A stretch of DNA of 64,000 bases from Abelmoschus esculentus (lineage: Eukaryota > Streptophyta > Magnoliopsida > Malvales > Malvaceae). The translations under genes and the position numbers were made by a program. The notes under the pieces were generated by a model, which did no database searches, had not been told where the DNA came from, and worked only from the letters and a program-made list of their open reading frames with translations. The stretch covers positions 14,818,501 to 14,882,500 of the forward strand of contig JAUCBN010000038.1 in assembly GCA_035048815.1 (NCBI GenBank), given 5' to 3'. Position 1 is the first letter of the stretch; each line of letters opens with the position of its first letter. Positions 47,901-57,921 of this stretch are shown here, in pieces.

Positions 47901-48128
47901 AATTAGCCAAAAAAACAATAAACCAAATCCTGAAAGCATGATGAAGAGTTCTCCTTACCTTCGACTAGAAGCGGAAGATGAGGAAAGAGACGGTGAAGGG
48001 GCGGGCCCGCCGCCGCGACCCTTACCGTAACCGCCCGAGGAGTTCCACTGCTGACTATAGCTGTCGGATCGTCCTGATTTCCGGTAATGCTGCTCACTTC
48101 TATCTGACCTTGATTGATTGAAGGACAT
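41924..48128 (-). CDS. eIF4G: Eukaryotic translation initiation factor 4G (eIF4G)
   Basis: Eight coding exons on the minus strand: 48128-47959, 47807-47674, 47575-47438, 47242-47175, 47085-47029, 46792-43197, 42609-42415 and 42257-41924. Together they give 1563 codons in one frame with GT-AG borders. eIF4G is the scaffold of the cap-binding complex eIF4F, joining eIF4E, eIF4A and eIF3 in the cytosol. The N-terminus is MSFNQSRSD, then a long Pro/Gln/Ser-rich part. The eIF4E-binding motif YSRDFLL (YxxxxL-phi) is near 45035. The MIF4G domain (about 44510-43760) runs from RQLKAILNKLTPQNFEKL to RDAIDLRKNKW. The last exons form the MA3 domain and the gene ends SILDKFFI. Length and order fit a plant eIF4G rather than the short eIFiso4G. 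The ATG at 48128 is chosen because the protein starts there in this family. Confidence 0.95.
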
Positions 48129-48185
48129 ATATCCCACTCTAGATTCCTCCTATTTCTCTCTTTTTCTTTTCAGAATCTCTGCAAT

Positions 48186-48308
48186 CTGCACCCAAACAAC
48201 AAATTCAACGACATTCAAAACAAATCAAAATACGAACAATCATGACATTATAACAAGACGGCAATGAGGGTAGAAGAATTAGGGTTCGACCAGCAGCCGA
48301 GCGTGTAC
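48186..48308 (-). other. Probable 5'-UTR intron of eIF4G
   Basis: On the minus strand TTCACAG followed by GTACACGC (donor at 48308) and GGGTGCAG followed by ATTGC (acceptor at 48186) frame a 123-bp intron, 58 bp before the ATG. Confidence 0.55.
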
Positions 48309-48309
48309 C

Positions 48310-49264
48310 TGTGAACTCAAAAGAGTGAGCAGAGAGAGAACAAAGATCAGGCTTTCTTAATTGGGTAGAAAATCGACGATTCGTCGGTACACAGCAACAG
48401 CAGCAAGAACAGGATCAGCAAGAATATTAATTCGTCGAATTATATTGATTTTTTAGTTTTAAAAAGGGAGAAAGTAGGATTTGTAACAAACCGTCGCGGA
48501 GGACGGTGGTCAAAATGCCGGCTTTGTAGGAGATTCTGACGACGAGATTGAGTTAGAATGCAAGTAAGATAGACTAAAAATATGGTAAAAATATTCCCAG
48601 GGGCTTCATAGATTTAAAATTTGACAATTTGGTCCTATAAAAAATAACAATTTAGTCTTAAATAATATCTAAACTGAGTAATTAAGGAGAATTGATCGTA
48701 ATAGTTTTTCTAAAATTTTAGAATAATGACGAAATTGAAAGAATAACAAACTGCAAAGGTTAAATCTTATTAATTTTTATAAATAAATTATATTATAATT
48801 ATTAAATTTTAAAAAATATATTTTAATTTTCGAACTTTTAAAACTTATAAAATTTTCTTCTAAAATAAACTCCTAGATTCAAAATTTACGTCCATCATCA
48901 ATTCTATTTTTTATATAAATTAAACGATTTATGATAATCCCATCAGCATAAATGATTTATTCTATTAACATGGGCGAAACTTAAGGGGTTTATGGTTAGT
49001 TTTCGTCAATTATTATTTTTATGTATTAAATAAAAATTAAAAAATAAATAAATATATATTTTTAAAAAAAAAATCGTTTTTCTTTTTAGCCGATTAAGAA
49101 AATTTTAAAATATATATTTTAGTCTCCTGCATAATAAATTCATAGCTCCGTCGTTTATCAGAATATTGATATATTTAATTTTATGATTAATTGTTGTGGA
49201 TTAAAAAGTTTAAACCTTTAATTTTTATTGGATCATCATCTTCTTTTGTAGCATATGTTGTTGT
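48310..49264. other. eIF4G upstream region and AT-rich intergenic DNA
   Basis: 48310-48560 is the likely promoter and 5'-UTR region of eIF4G (minus strand). It is less AT-rich than what follows. No clear TATA box was found. 48600-49264 shows no feature. Confidence 0.4.
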
Positions 49265-49727
49265 TAGGGACAAACATTTTATCTGATTTGATAGGGTTTC
49301 AACCCGATCACTCGATCGGTTGGATTTTTTATAGAAAATTCATGTTTGAGTCAAATTAATTTTTTAAGGGTGATTTTTGTTTAAGTCAAATTTAGGTTCA
49401 GGGTAAAATACTAACTCGACCAAAAATTAGTAATATAATTTGTCATATATTTTAAGGTTATTCGTAATAATGTTCCCTATATATATTATAATTAGGTCAT
49501 TTAATTATATTTTTTATATAATTAGGTCCCTAATTTTTTTTATAATTAGGTCTCTAAAATAAATTTGTTTTAAATTATCAGATCAGGCAAGTCAAGTCGA
49601 GTTTAGGTTTAAGTATATGATTCTAAGGTTGGATTAGATTTTTCAAAGAAGTTTGGGTTTGGGTTTAGGATAAATATTCTTAGATCGAGTTTAGGTGGGC
49701 CAAAAATATTACAGTTACCTGTCCCTA
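49265..49727. mobile_element. Candidate hAT-type MITE (463 bp)
   Basis: The ends TAGGGACA and TGTCCCTA are perfect 8-bp inverted repeats of hAT type. Inside are CAACCCGATC, CGAGTTTAGG and GGGTTTGGG motifs near the ends, like subterminal repeats. The flanking 8 bp (GTTGTTGT and ACTATTTT) do not match, so the target duplication is lost or the call is wrong. Confidence 0.45.
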
Positions 49728-50479
49728 ACTATTTTTTACTATTTTCTCCGGTTAAAAAAATATCAAACGACTTCTCTTTCATTCTTTTAGATCAAATTTG
49801 TCATATAATCTATCTCCTTAAATATCAATCGAATCCTGATCGAAACAAAAATTTAATTTTTTGTATTGTTATTGTTCGTTATTTTATTTGTTTGAAACTA
49901 AATTATGTTGATTTTTGGCCTTGATTGTGACTACGAATTTTAAACTAATTTTCTGGGTGGGAGAGTGAATAGGTTAACAACATATAAAAATAAAATTCGT
50001 TTGTTTCTTTTTTGGTGTCTTTATTTATGCTCTAATAATAAAAAAATATGTTTATGATTAAAGTTTAGTATAAGGATAGGTTAATTTTTAAAAAATTTAA
50101 AATTTTAATTTATAATTTAAAATTTAATTTTTAATATTTAACCTAAAAAATATACTATAGTTTATGTGATTCAATCTACCAAGCTTCTGAGTAGTCAAGT
50201 ATTTTAAACTCTCAAGGTTATGTTTGGTTGAGAGGAAATAGGAAGAAAATATTATTTTCTTTTAATTTTTATAGGATGATAATGGGGTGAACGATAAAAA
50301 GTCGTTCCATCTTGATATATTGATCCTAAAATTTGATCTCATCCTAAAATAAAATATTAATTTATTTGATACGTATATAATACCTCGAATTTGATTCCGT
50401 TAAAAGATATAATATCATTCATCAATTGAAAATTAGGTGCACACTTCAATAAAATAGAATTATAAAAAAAAAGAAAGAA
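49728..50479. other. AT-rich intergenic DNA
   Basis: I see no gene, RNA or repeat boundary here. Confidence 0.5.
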
Positions 50480-51000
50480 TTGCATCACCCTCGACATGAC
50501 AAGAAGCATGATAAAAGATAAGCATTTACCAACAAATTTTTGGGTTAAAACAGTTCCATATGCAGTTTATCTATCGAATCATTGTCCAACAAAAAACGCG
50601 AGGGATATGACACCGGATGAAACATGAAACAATAATAAAAACAAAAATTAATTACCTAAAGATTTTTAGTGCATCACGTATGCTCATGTACCTGAATAAA
50701 TAAAAAAAATCGATGACAGAGAAAAAATACATGTTCATTGACTATGATAAACGATGTAAGACTTACACACTCTATAATCCTTTAATCAAGAAATTGATAA
50801 TCTTAAAGAGACGTTGAGTTCAACAAAATAAAATATTCAATATGAAACTCAGGAAAAAAAAAGTTGATGGATTATATTTTAACAGAGATAAAGACAATAG
50901 TGACTTCTTCAAGCAGCAACAACAACATAAAATTCTGAAGTACATCCAACTAATTTTCGAAGATCTATAAAAAAGAGAAAAGTACCAAAAAGATACAAAA
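50480..51000 (+). pseudogene. copia integrase fragment
   Basis: The plus strand reads ARSMIKDKHLPTNFW, VYLSNHCPTKNARDMTP, then a CITYAHVPE-like and a MFIDYDKRCKTYTLYNP segment with stops between. This is the C-terminal part of a copia integrase and the linker to reverse transcriptase. No LTR or other part of the element is near. It is an old fragment. Confidence 0.75.
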
Positions 51001-51663
51001 GTTACGAAACTGAAAATATTTTATTTTTTTTATTTTTTGTTGATTGTGAGTTACCAAAATTTAAAAATCTTATGAAAGAAAAAAAAATTACAGACCTGTT
51101 ATTGAAGAATAAAAGATTTGGTATGAGAAAATCAAGTTTGAGGGGATCGTTAAAATTTAAAACATGGTTTTAAATTTCTCAATTAGCATGAATTTTTAAA
51201 ATCCATAGCAATTAAGTAATAGATGATGATGACATAACAAAGAATGTGTTGTTATCATTTTAAAGTCTTATAAAACATGACAATAATAAATTAAACTCGA
51301 TGGCTTAACTCGGACAAATCATGAAGATTATGACAAAAAAATAAGTAAAAGTAAAAACAATTAAAGATTAAAAGAATATCGTTAATAACAAAAAGATAAA
51401 TAAAATAATTATGAGAAGATAAACATGACAAGGAGGACAACAAATAAAGAGCGGTTTAGTTTTTCTATATATGTGTTTTAGTTCTTAGTTTAGGTATGAA
51501 TAAGTGTAAGAAAAACGAAAATATAGTGAATTGGGAGAAAACAAAAAAAATTAGTATATATAGAAAAAAATTATTATAATATTGTTGTTTTTAATATAAT
51601 TTTAAAGTTATAAATTATATCAAGGACTCATCATCGCTTCCAGCAAGATAAATTAAAACTCCT
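51001..51663. other. AT-rich intergenic DNA
   Basis: No recognisable gene. The first part may extend the copia fragment (Gln-rich reading near 50910) but is too broken to assign. Confidence 0.35.
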
Positions 51664-51672
51664 CTCCAATTG

Positions 51673-51873
51673 GAGAAATTATATCATGGGTTAGTCCCAT
51701 CACGTCATTCATGGGACCAACCAATAGAAACTGTCCACCTCATTATTTTTTAATTTTTTAAGTGAAGATTCACTTGAGAAAAAATTATGACATGGAAAAA
51801 TTGATGAAGTTGACAGTTTTTATTGGTTGGTCCCATGGACAGGTGGTGGGACTGACCCATAATATAATTTTTC
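51673..51873. mobile_element. Mutator-type MITE, 201 bp, with 9-bp target duplication
   Basis: Inverted ends of about 70 bp start GAGAAATTATATCATGGG on the left and, as reverse complement, GAAAAATTATATTATGGG on the right. They share GGGACCAACCAATA and AACTGTC. Both sides are flanked by CTCCAATTG (51664-51672 and 51874-51882), an exact 9-bp target duplication typical of Mutator-like elements. There is no coding capacity. Confidence 0.85.
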
Positions 51874-51944
51874 CTCCAATTGACTTACTATGAAGTAAAA
51901 ATTTATCGTCTCTTTATTGTACTTCCTTTTAAAAAAATTTAAAA

Positions 51945-52075
51945 AATTAAATTCTAAACCTTAATCCTTATTTTTTAAAATCCTAAACCTTATACCCTAC
52001 CCATAATTCCTTAAACCCTAACCACAACTCCTAAATTTTAAATCTTAAACCCTAAACCCTAAATTCATTAGTTTA
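51945..52075. repeat. Telomere-like AAACCCTAAA tract
   Basis: Repeated CCTAAACCCT-type words with spacing noise. The sequence is degenerate and interstitial, not a telomere. Similar tracts lie at 4690-4760, 33000-33345 and 37785-37925. Confidence 0.6.
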
Positions 52076-52269
52076 TAGTAGAGACACCACGATTAAGAAA
52101 TTATAATTATTTAATTCTATTGTAAATTAAATTAAATCTCTTAAATATAACGTCACATACAGTTTATTTTGAAACACTATAGATTTTATAAATTGTTTTG
52201 AGTTGAGCGAAGAATAGTACCACCAAAGTTCACTCTACGGTTCTTAAAGTATAATATTTAAAGCATAGA

Positions 52270-52737
52270 TGTTAGATTGTAATTAGCTGAATTAGTTGTA
52301 ACTAGTTAAGTTTACTGTTAGTTTGTTAATGGGCTATTAGAATAATTAGTTACTCTCTCTGTCTTTAAAATAGTATCCTTTATTGATTTTTTTTTTTAAA
52401 TTTTTTGAATTTTAACTAATATAATTTAATAGAGTAGATTTCAAATATATTTTTTTATAAAATTTAATCATTTAAAATATTTAATATAATTATAGTTAAA
52501 GTTTAAAAATTTTGACTTTTAAAAAATCAATAAAAGACATTATTTGTGGGATGAAAGAAGTAATATTTTGTTAGTTTGTTATTAGTCTATTAGGCTATAA
52601 ATACCCACCCTTTCTGTAATCCAAATATAGTTATGAATCATCAATCAAATCAGTTTGACATCTTTATACTTGAATTATTTCACTAAACGTCTTCTTCATC
52701 TCCACCCCTTCGATTTATTATGTCAAGAGTTTTTACA
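52270..52737 (+). repeat. 5' LTR of the TRIM/LARD-like element
   Basis: It starts TGTTAG and ends TTTTACA. A promoter-like CTATAAATACCCACC lies at about 52595. The LTR is 468 bp, of which 210 bp are a later Stowaway insertion with its TA duplication. Confidence 0.7.
52353..52560. mobile_element. Stowaway-type MITE in the LTR
   Basis: The ends are CTCTCTCTGTCTTTAAAATA and, as reverse complement, CTTCTTTCATCCCACAAATA, both close to the Stowaway CTCCCTCCGTCCC consensus. TATTGATTTTTT follows on both sides. A TA dinucleotide flanks it (52351-52352 and 52561-52562), as Tc1/mariner elements require. Confidence 0.8.
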
Positions 52738-53114
52738 TGGTATCAATCGCATAGATCTTGATGTTATTTTTTCTTCGTTTTCATCTTCAGATATGAGGGT
52801 ATTTCGTTATCGATTTATTTTCGCTGCATTCTTTTTTATTTCCTGGTTTCAAATCTTGAAATCGTCTCTGTTATGCCAATCGTTCGTATTCAGTCATCAA
52901 TTTCCTTGTGTTGATAATTTCGATTGTAATGTACTGGTGGAAGGTTTAGGATTTGTTGTCTTCACAGTGGCTTGATTCAATTGGATAGATTCGTTACTAA
53001 GAATGGTTTAATTGATTTGACTCATTGCTTACTTAGTTGATTTGTTGAGGAGATTTAGTTCAAAGTTCATATTGGCTTCTTTGTGGAGGTTTGGTGATGG
53101 TTTGATAGTTAGAT

Positions 53115-53642
53115 TAGGGGTGGGTAAGACTGGGTACCCGGTTAATTTAAAAATAATTGATCTCGGTTTCAGTAATTACCGGTTCCTGAAAATAAGAACC
53201 AATCCCGGTCCCTGTCACACCGGATCTTAAATTTTAAGAATTGGTCCTGTTACCGGTGGGTACACAGTTAATTAGTTTATTTTTAAAAAGTTTGAGTAAT
53301 TGAAGAAAAAATTTCAACCACCAATAATGATATCAAATAATAAAATTGCAATATTATAGACTTGAAAATTAAAGTTTTAAAACTAGTCGTACTCATAATA
53401 TTCATACATAAAAGAGAAAGTTTGGTAAGAAAAATAAACAAAAGGAAACCAATACCAAATATTTGGTATTGGTTTCAGTTCTATTGGTACCCATCGGGTA
53501 CCGGATCCAAAAAATCAAGATCCAGTCCCGGTTATGACCGAGACCTAAATTTTAGACTAGTTCCGGTCTCACCGAAACCAATACCAGATAAAAATTCACC
53601 GGTCTTACTGAACCGGATAATCTAATTTTTTGCCCACCCCTA
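53115..53642. mobile_element. hAT-type MITE, 528 bp, with 8-bp target duplication
   Basis: The ends are TAGGGGTGGGTAAGA and, as reverse complement, TAGGGGTGGGCAAAA. Flanks are AGTTAGAT (53107-53114) and AGTTAGAC (53643-53650), matching at 7 of 8 positions. Subterminal ACCGG/CCGGT words are frequent at both ends, as in hAT elements. An 87-codon open frame inside encodes nothing recognisable. Confidence 0.85.
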
Positions 53643-53713
53643 AGTTAGACAGTGTAGTTCCTTTGAAAATTGGTTATATTGCGATGTAAATGTTTGGTTA
53701 AACTTCCAAAATA

Positions 53714-53716
<3 letters not shown>

Positions 53717-53752
<36 letters not shown>
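53717..53752. repeat. (AT)18 microsatellite
   Basis: 36 bp of uninterrupted AT repeats. Confidence 0.95.
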
Positions 53753-53754
<2 letters not shown>

Positions 53755-54600
53755 ACTCTAGTCAGTTGTGGTGATCTTGCTAGTCGTTGGTACTAGATTG
53801 ATCTATTGCTTCACATGTGATCTCTTATATCTTATCGTTTTCTGTTACATATTGTCGGTTCTTTTCAAATTGATGCATCTACGGTGTATGGCAAGAAGGT
53901 TCAGTGTTCGGAATATTGAAGTTGGTTGAATTTTAATAGTCATTATAAGCTTGAATTCACATTATTTTTGGAGCAACATTGATTATGGTGGAAACATCAT
54001 GTAATTGTTACAATTTTACATGGTGTTTTTCGTTCGTGGCGTCTGTTTTCGGTTGTATTTGAAAAAATTATAGGGAATATATACTTGAAACTTGGTTTCA
54101 CAACCAAGTTTGAAAGATAGAAAATATCTAGAGAATGTATAGTGTTTATCAGTCTTGTACTCTTTAACCAGACATAATAAGGTATTTTCTTACCTAAAAA
54201 AGATTTTAGATTACATCCGGGAGTCCGTAACTTAAACGCCTTTCTTCCAATAAAAAAATCAAATAAATGAAAAAGTATGACAATAAAGATGAAGAAATAA
54301 TAGATTTTTGAAAAAAATTTGGATGTTAAAAAATTATAGAACAGAAGGTGAGTAAGAAGAACGAAAAGAGAGATTTTTTTTAATTCTCGATAAACCATTG
54401 AGCAAGAAATATAATTTTTAAAGAATTCCTGACGAAAAAGAAAGCATATTGAATGCAGAGGTTTCAAGGAAGTAATTTTGACTTAAACAATTCTTTTGAC
54501 TTCATTCAACATTTTTGATTTACAAACTCAAAAACTTGAAGAAAATAGGGTGAATGTTAGAATATAATTAGTTGAATTAGTTGTAATTAGTTAGTTTTCA

Positions 54601-54943
54601 CAATAAAAAATATGATTTCACCAAGAATCAACTCAATATTACAAGTTTAAGGTAAAAAACATATATTAAAATCATCGATGTTAAGTATACCTACAAAAAT
54701 ATTAAAATCTCTAATATATTAATCTAAAATCTAAACTATAATCTCTCGATTTTAAATTCTAATCAATAATCATATTTATTAAATTCAAAATTAATAAACC
54801 TAAATTTTTAAACTTTAAAATATAAAATAAATTTATAAACACTAAATTTATAAGTTTATGATAAAAAATTTTGTCGTCGGTGTATATAATATTTTTTTAT
54901 AAAATAATTATATAATTCATCATACTAAAATAAAGATAAAAGC
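54601..54943. other. AT-rich intergenic DNA
   Basis: No feature seen between the truncated LTR and the target duplication of the MULE. Confidence 0.5.
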
Positions 54944-54953
54944 AAAGGAAATC

Positions 54954-55600
54954 GGCAAATTTTATAAAATATTGTTTTTAATTTTTTTTTATTTTAAAAA
55001 CTATCGATACTAGTCTTTTATTTCAAAAACTATCATTGTTTAAACAGTACATTATGAGGCCAGTTGAAACACAACCCGACCTCATAAAATTTAAAAATAA
55101 AAAATAAAAAAACTGAGAGGTCAGCATGTGTACAACACGACCTCATGGGGTAAAAAAATAATTTTTTTTCATGAAGTCGATTGGTGTACAACTCGACCTC
55201 ATGATTTAAAAAAAATAAATTATTAAGAGGGCGTGGGGAACACTACCCGACCTCATGGGGTTGCTACCCTGCGCCCTCGTATCGAATATATAAATCTTGT
55301 CATTGATTCAGATAAAGCCTTATTTGATTCAGAAATTATTTTTTGGGGTAAAGTGTATGCGTCATTGATTCAGAAATTATTTTTTGGGGTAGAGTGTATG
55401 TGTCATTGATTCAGAAATTATATTTTCGAGTAGAGAGTCTTGATTCAGACTTTATTTTTTGGGTAGAGTGTATGTCATTGATTCAGAAGTTATTTTCTCG
55501 GGCAGAGGGTGTGTCATTGATTCAAGCTTTATTTTTTGGGTAGAGTGTGTGTAAGGGTTTTTATTGATTCGTTAGATGGGTGGTGGATCAAATAATTGAA
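54954..55600 (+). repeat. Left terminal inverted repeat of the MULE
   Basis: Matches 57330-57911 inverted. It has three parts. Outer AT-rich ~100 bp. Four units of 55-61 bp (starts 55054, 55115, 55170 and 55227), each a small hairpin ending CGACCTCAT. Then an array of about six 36-41-bp units beginning GTCATTGATTCAGA (55299, 55361, 55402, about 55438, 55474 and 55513). A TATA-like ATATATAAA at 55287 could serve as the promoter of the PMD gene. Confidence 0.85.
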
Positions 55601-55891
55601 GGTTTTGAAGTTGCTAAATAGGGGTGAAAATTTCAGTATTGTTACCAAAACGTTTTTGAAGAGATTTTAGAAGTATTCTGGAGCAATTTTCTATAGCCTT
55701 CAAGAATTATCGATTTGAAGATATGTTGAGATTACAGAATCAACACATCTCTAGTGTTTCGGTTGATGATATGGTATAAGTTCCTTATTTTTTTACTAAT
55801 ATTTTAAATCTTTATTTTATTTTATTTGTTGTCATTAACAATTTTTTAATGTAATTTAGGCAACCGAGTATACTTTCAGTATCACTTAACC

Positions 55892-56338
55892 ATGGCTAAT
55901 AATGAACCCCATCTTGCTATCATGCAATGGTTCCAAGATGCTGGATTCTATCATGCCACCTTTATTCGTGGGTACAAATTAATTTCGGGGCTAATAACCG
56001 CATTGATCGAGCGTTGGAGACCGGAGACTCATACATTTCACATGTCTTGTGGTGAATGTACAATAACACTAGAAGACGTGGTCATGTTAATTGGTGTTCC
56101 GGTGAACAAGCTTCCTCTTATTAAGGAACCCGAAGAATCAACTACCCAACTATGCTATGATTACTTAGGTAAGGTTCCAACTGGAACCGAAGTTAGAGGA
56201 TCGCGTATAAAATTGAGCTGGTTACAACGAGAATTTAAGCTTGGTCATACAACGCAAGATATTTCTTGCGCAAGTCGAGCTTATATTTTACAGCTCATTG
56301 GCGGAGGTTCATATGAGCCGGAGGTTCATACCATGTAA
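55892..56338 (+). pseudogene. Plant mobile domain (PMD) protein, truncated
   Basis: A 148-codon frame has the start of a plant mobile domain. WFQDAGFYHATFIRGYKLISG is followed by a TALIERWRPETHTFHMSCGE segment with LEDVVMLIGVPV, the signature of PMD/MAIN-like proteins. PMD genes are known both as host genes (MAIN, MAIL1) and as passengers of MULE and gypsy elements. It breaks after YILQLIGG, about a third of the usual length, where the transposase remnant begins on the other strand. A possible upstream exon (MLRLQNQHISSVSVDDM, ending at 55772 with GTATAAG) would join out of frame through the TTTAG acceptor at 55860, so the true start is unclear. The inverted repeat before it probably holds the promoter. 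Confidence 0.8.
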
Positions 56339-56997
56339 TAGCATTCTCAGTAGAAACAAATCCTTCATTACAAAACTGATCACCAAGGTCATCACCGCTC
56401 AAATCTGGATCTACGGTTCCTTCGTCTTCGTCTTCACTAGAATCAGCAAGTGATTCTCCCCATCGCCCTTGGAGATGTTCAACATCACCGTCACTCGTAC
56501 CAATCGTCTGCTCAATATTCGGTATCGTTGATGTACAAACATATGGGTTAAATTCATGCTCTGCCCCACTTTCCAATAAAGTTGTCACCAAACCTATAAG
56601 GTTGATCCTCAAACGCACTACCGTAACCCATCAGAGAAGAACTACCATATACATTTTCGGCATCAAACGAAGCATTATATCTCCCATGTAACTCAACATG
56701 TATCGCAACACTCCGGATACATGATGATTCAGGCTCTGCAATCATAATTCCAACATCACTATCATCTTTAAGAGATATTACAGAATATCGAACATGATCA
56801 TCACAGGTCTTCCATCGATACCGTAAACGAACAATCTCAGCCCCAATTTTTTCTTGTATCTTCTGTTTAAGCTCTCTAAGAGAAATATCCTTCGAAAACC
56901 TCATTTTCGTAATATTTTCCGTTTCAAATACGACACCAATATCAGTTTTTATAATTTCTCCATCATAATGGATAACAACCATAAAAACATTACTCAT
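56295..56997 (-). pseudogene. MuDR-type MULE transposase, N-terminal part, frameshifted
   Basis: From the ATG at 56997 the minus strand encodes a PB1-like N-terminal domain of MuDR transposases, VFMVVIHYDGEIIKTD, then MRFSKDISLRELKQKI and LRYRWKTC. A frameshift near 56565 splits it from a second frame that continues with an acidic linker (ADSSEDEDEGTVDPD) and TENAITWYEPPAHM. The sequence then meets the PMD gene. The zinc-knuckle-like and DDE catalytic domains are missing altogether, so no transposase is made. The acidic linker followed by W-Y-x-P-P is common just before the transposase core in this family. Confidence 0.8.
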
Positions 56998-57329
56998 TGT
57001 ATCTGTACATTAAAAAAATCATATTTTTGAATCAAAAATATTGTAAATGATGATGTATTGCTACAATTTTCTAACGTAAAAAAAATTATAAAATCATGTA
57101 GAAACTTCAACTTACTTGAAACTTTTTTAGATATTTTTCCTCCTCTTTTTGCTTCTCTTCGAATTCTTCTTCTACTTCTTCACCAAATTTTCTTTCTTTC
57201 AGACTCTCTTCACAAAACTAAACTACAACTTACTTATTTAAAATAAAATAAATTTTATTTCCGAGTTTTACCCTTATAACATAATAATAAAAAATCAAAA
57301 TTCCATCTTTATACCATTGTTAATAATAT

Positions 57330-57911
57330 ATATATTTGCCCGACGCACAATTATTTAATTTTTTTAACTTATTACTTTTTATTAGTCAAACACACTACCC
57401 AAAATAAAATTAAAGCCTGAATCAATGACACGCTCTCTGCTCGAGAATTTTTTTTTTCTGAATCAGCATTGTACCCCAAAAATAAAGCCTGAATAAAGGT
57501 TGAATCAAGGTCTCATCATAAATTTTTCTGAATCAACACTCTACCCTAATTTTTTTTTGAATCAGCCTGAATAAAGGTTCCTTATATATTCGATACGAGG
57601 GCGCAAGGAAACAACCCCATGAGGTCGGGTAGTGTTCCCCATGATCTCTTAATAATTTATTTTTTTTAAATCATGAGGTCGGGTTGTACACCAATCGACC
57701 TCATGTAAAAAAATTATTTTTTTATCTCATGAGGTCGGGTTATACACATGCTGCCCTCTCAGTTTTTTATTTTTTAAATTTCATAAGGTCGGGGTGTGTT
57801 TCAACCGACCTCATAATGTACTATTCAAACAATGATAATTTTTGAAATAAAAGTTGAGTATCTATAATTTTTAAAATAAAAAATTAAAAACAATATTTTA
57901 TAAATTTTGCC
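57330..57911 (-). repeat. Right terminal inverted repeat of the MULE
   Basis: The inverted counterpart of the left end keeps all four ATGAGGTCGGGT hairpin units (about 57620-57815). Its inner GATTCAG array is shorter and more diverged. A TATATAAGG-like box (minus strand, about 57580) could drive the transposase gene. Confidence 0.85.
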
Positions 57912-57921
57912 AAAGGAAATC

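Larger units (their letters stand above)
52270..54600 (+). mobile_element. Non-autonomous LTR element (TRIM/LARD-like), 3' LTR truncated
   Basis: A 5' LTR (52270-52737) is followed by a primer-binding site TGGTATCAATCG (52738-52749). At 54555 the first ~45 bp of the LTR return (TGTTAGAATATAATTAG), just after a purine-rich GAAGAAAATAGGGTGAA that fits a polypurine tract. After that the 3' LTR is lost. The ~1.8-kb body has no recognisable gag or pol and carries a hAT MITE and an (AT)18 run. A 156-codon minus-strand frame at 53997-54467 has no known domain. Confidence 0.65.
54954..57911. mobile_element. Mutator-like element (MULE) with PMD gene and truncated transposase, 2958 bp
   Basis: Long terminal inverted repeats of about 580-650 bp start GGCAAATTTTATAAAATATT on the left and end with the near-complement AATATTTTATAAATTTTGCC on the right. 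The 10 bp AAAGGAAATC are identical on both sides (54944-54953 and 57912-57921), a target duplication of the size Mutator elements make. Inside are a PMD gene (plus) and the N-terminal part of a MuDR-type transposase (minus), which converge at about 56300. Both lack their C-terminal parts, so the element has an internal deletion and is non-autonomous. The perfect duplication suggests insertion more recent than that of the other elements here. It ends 231 bp before the RABH start codon. Confidence 0.9.

Noticed and set aside
53997..54467. 156-codon minus-strand frame inside the TRIM/LARD-like element
   Set aside because: Composition is Phe/Ile/Leu-rich from AT-rich DNA, there is no known domain, and it runs against the element.
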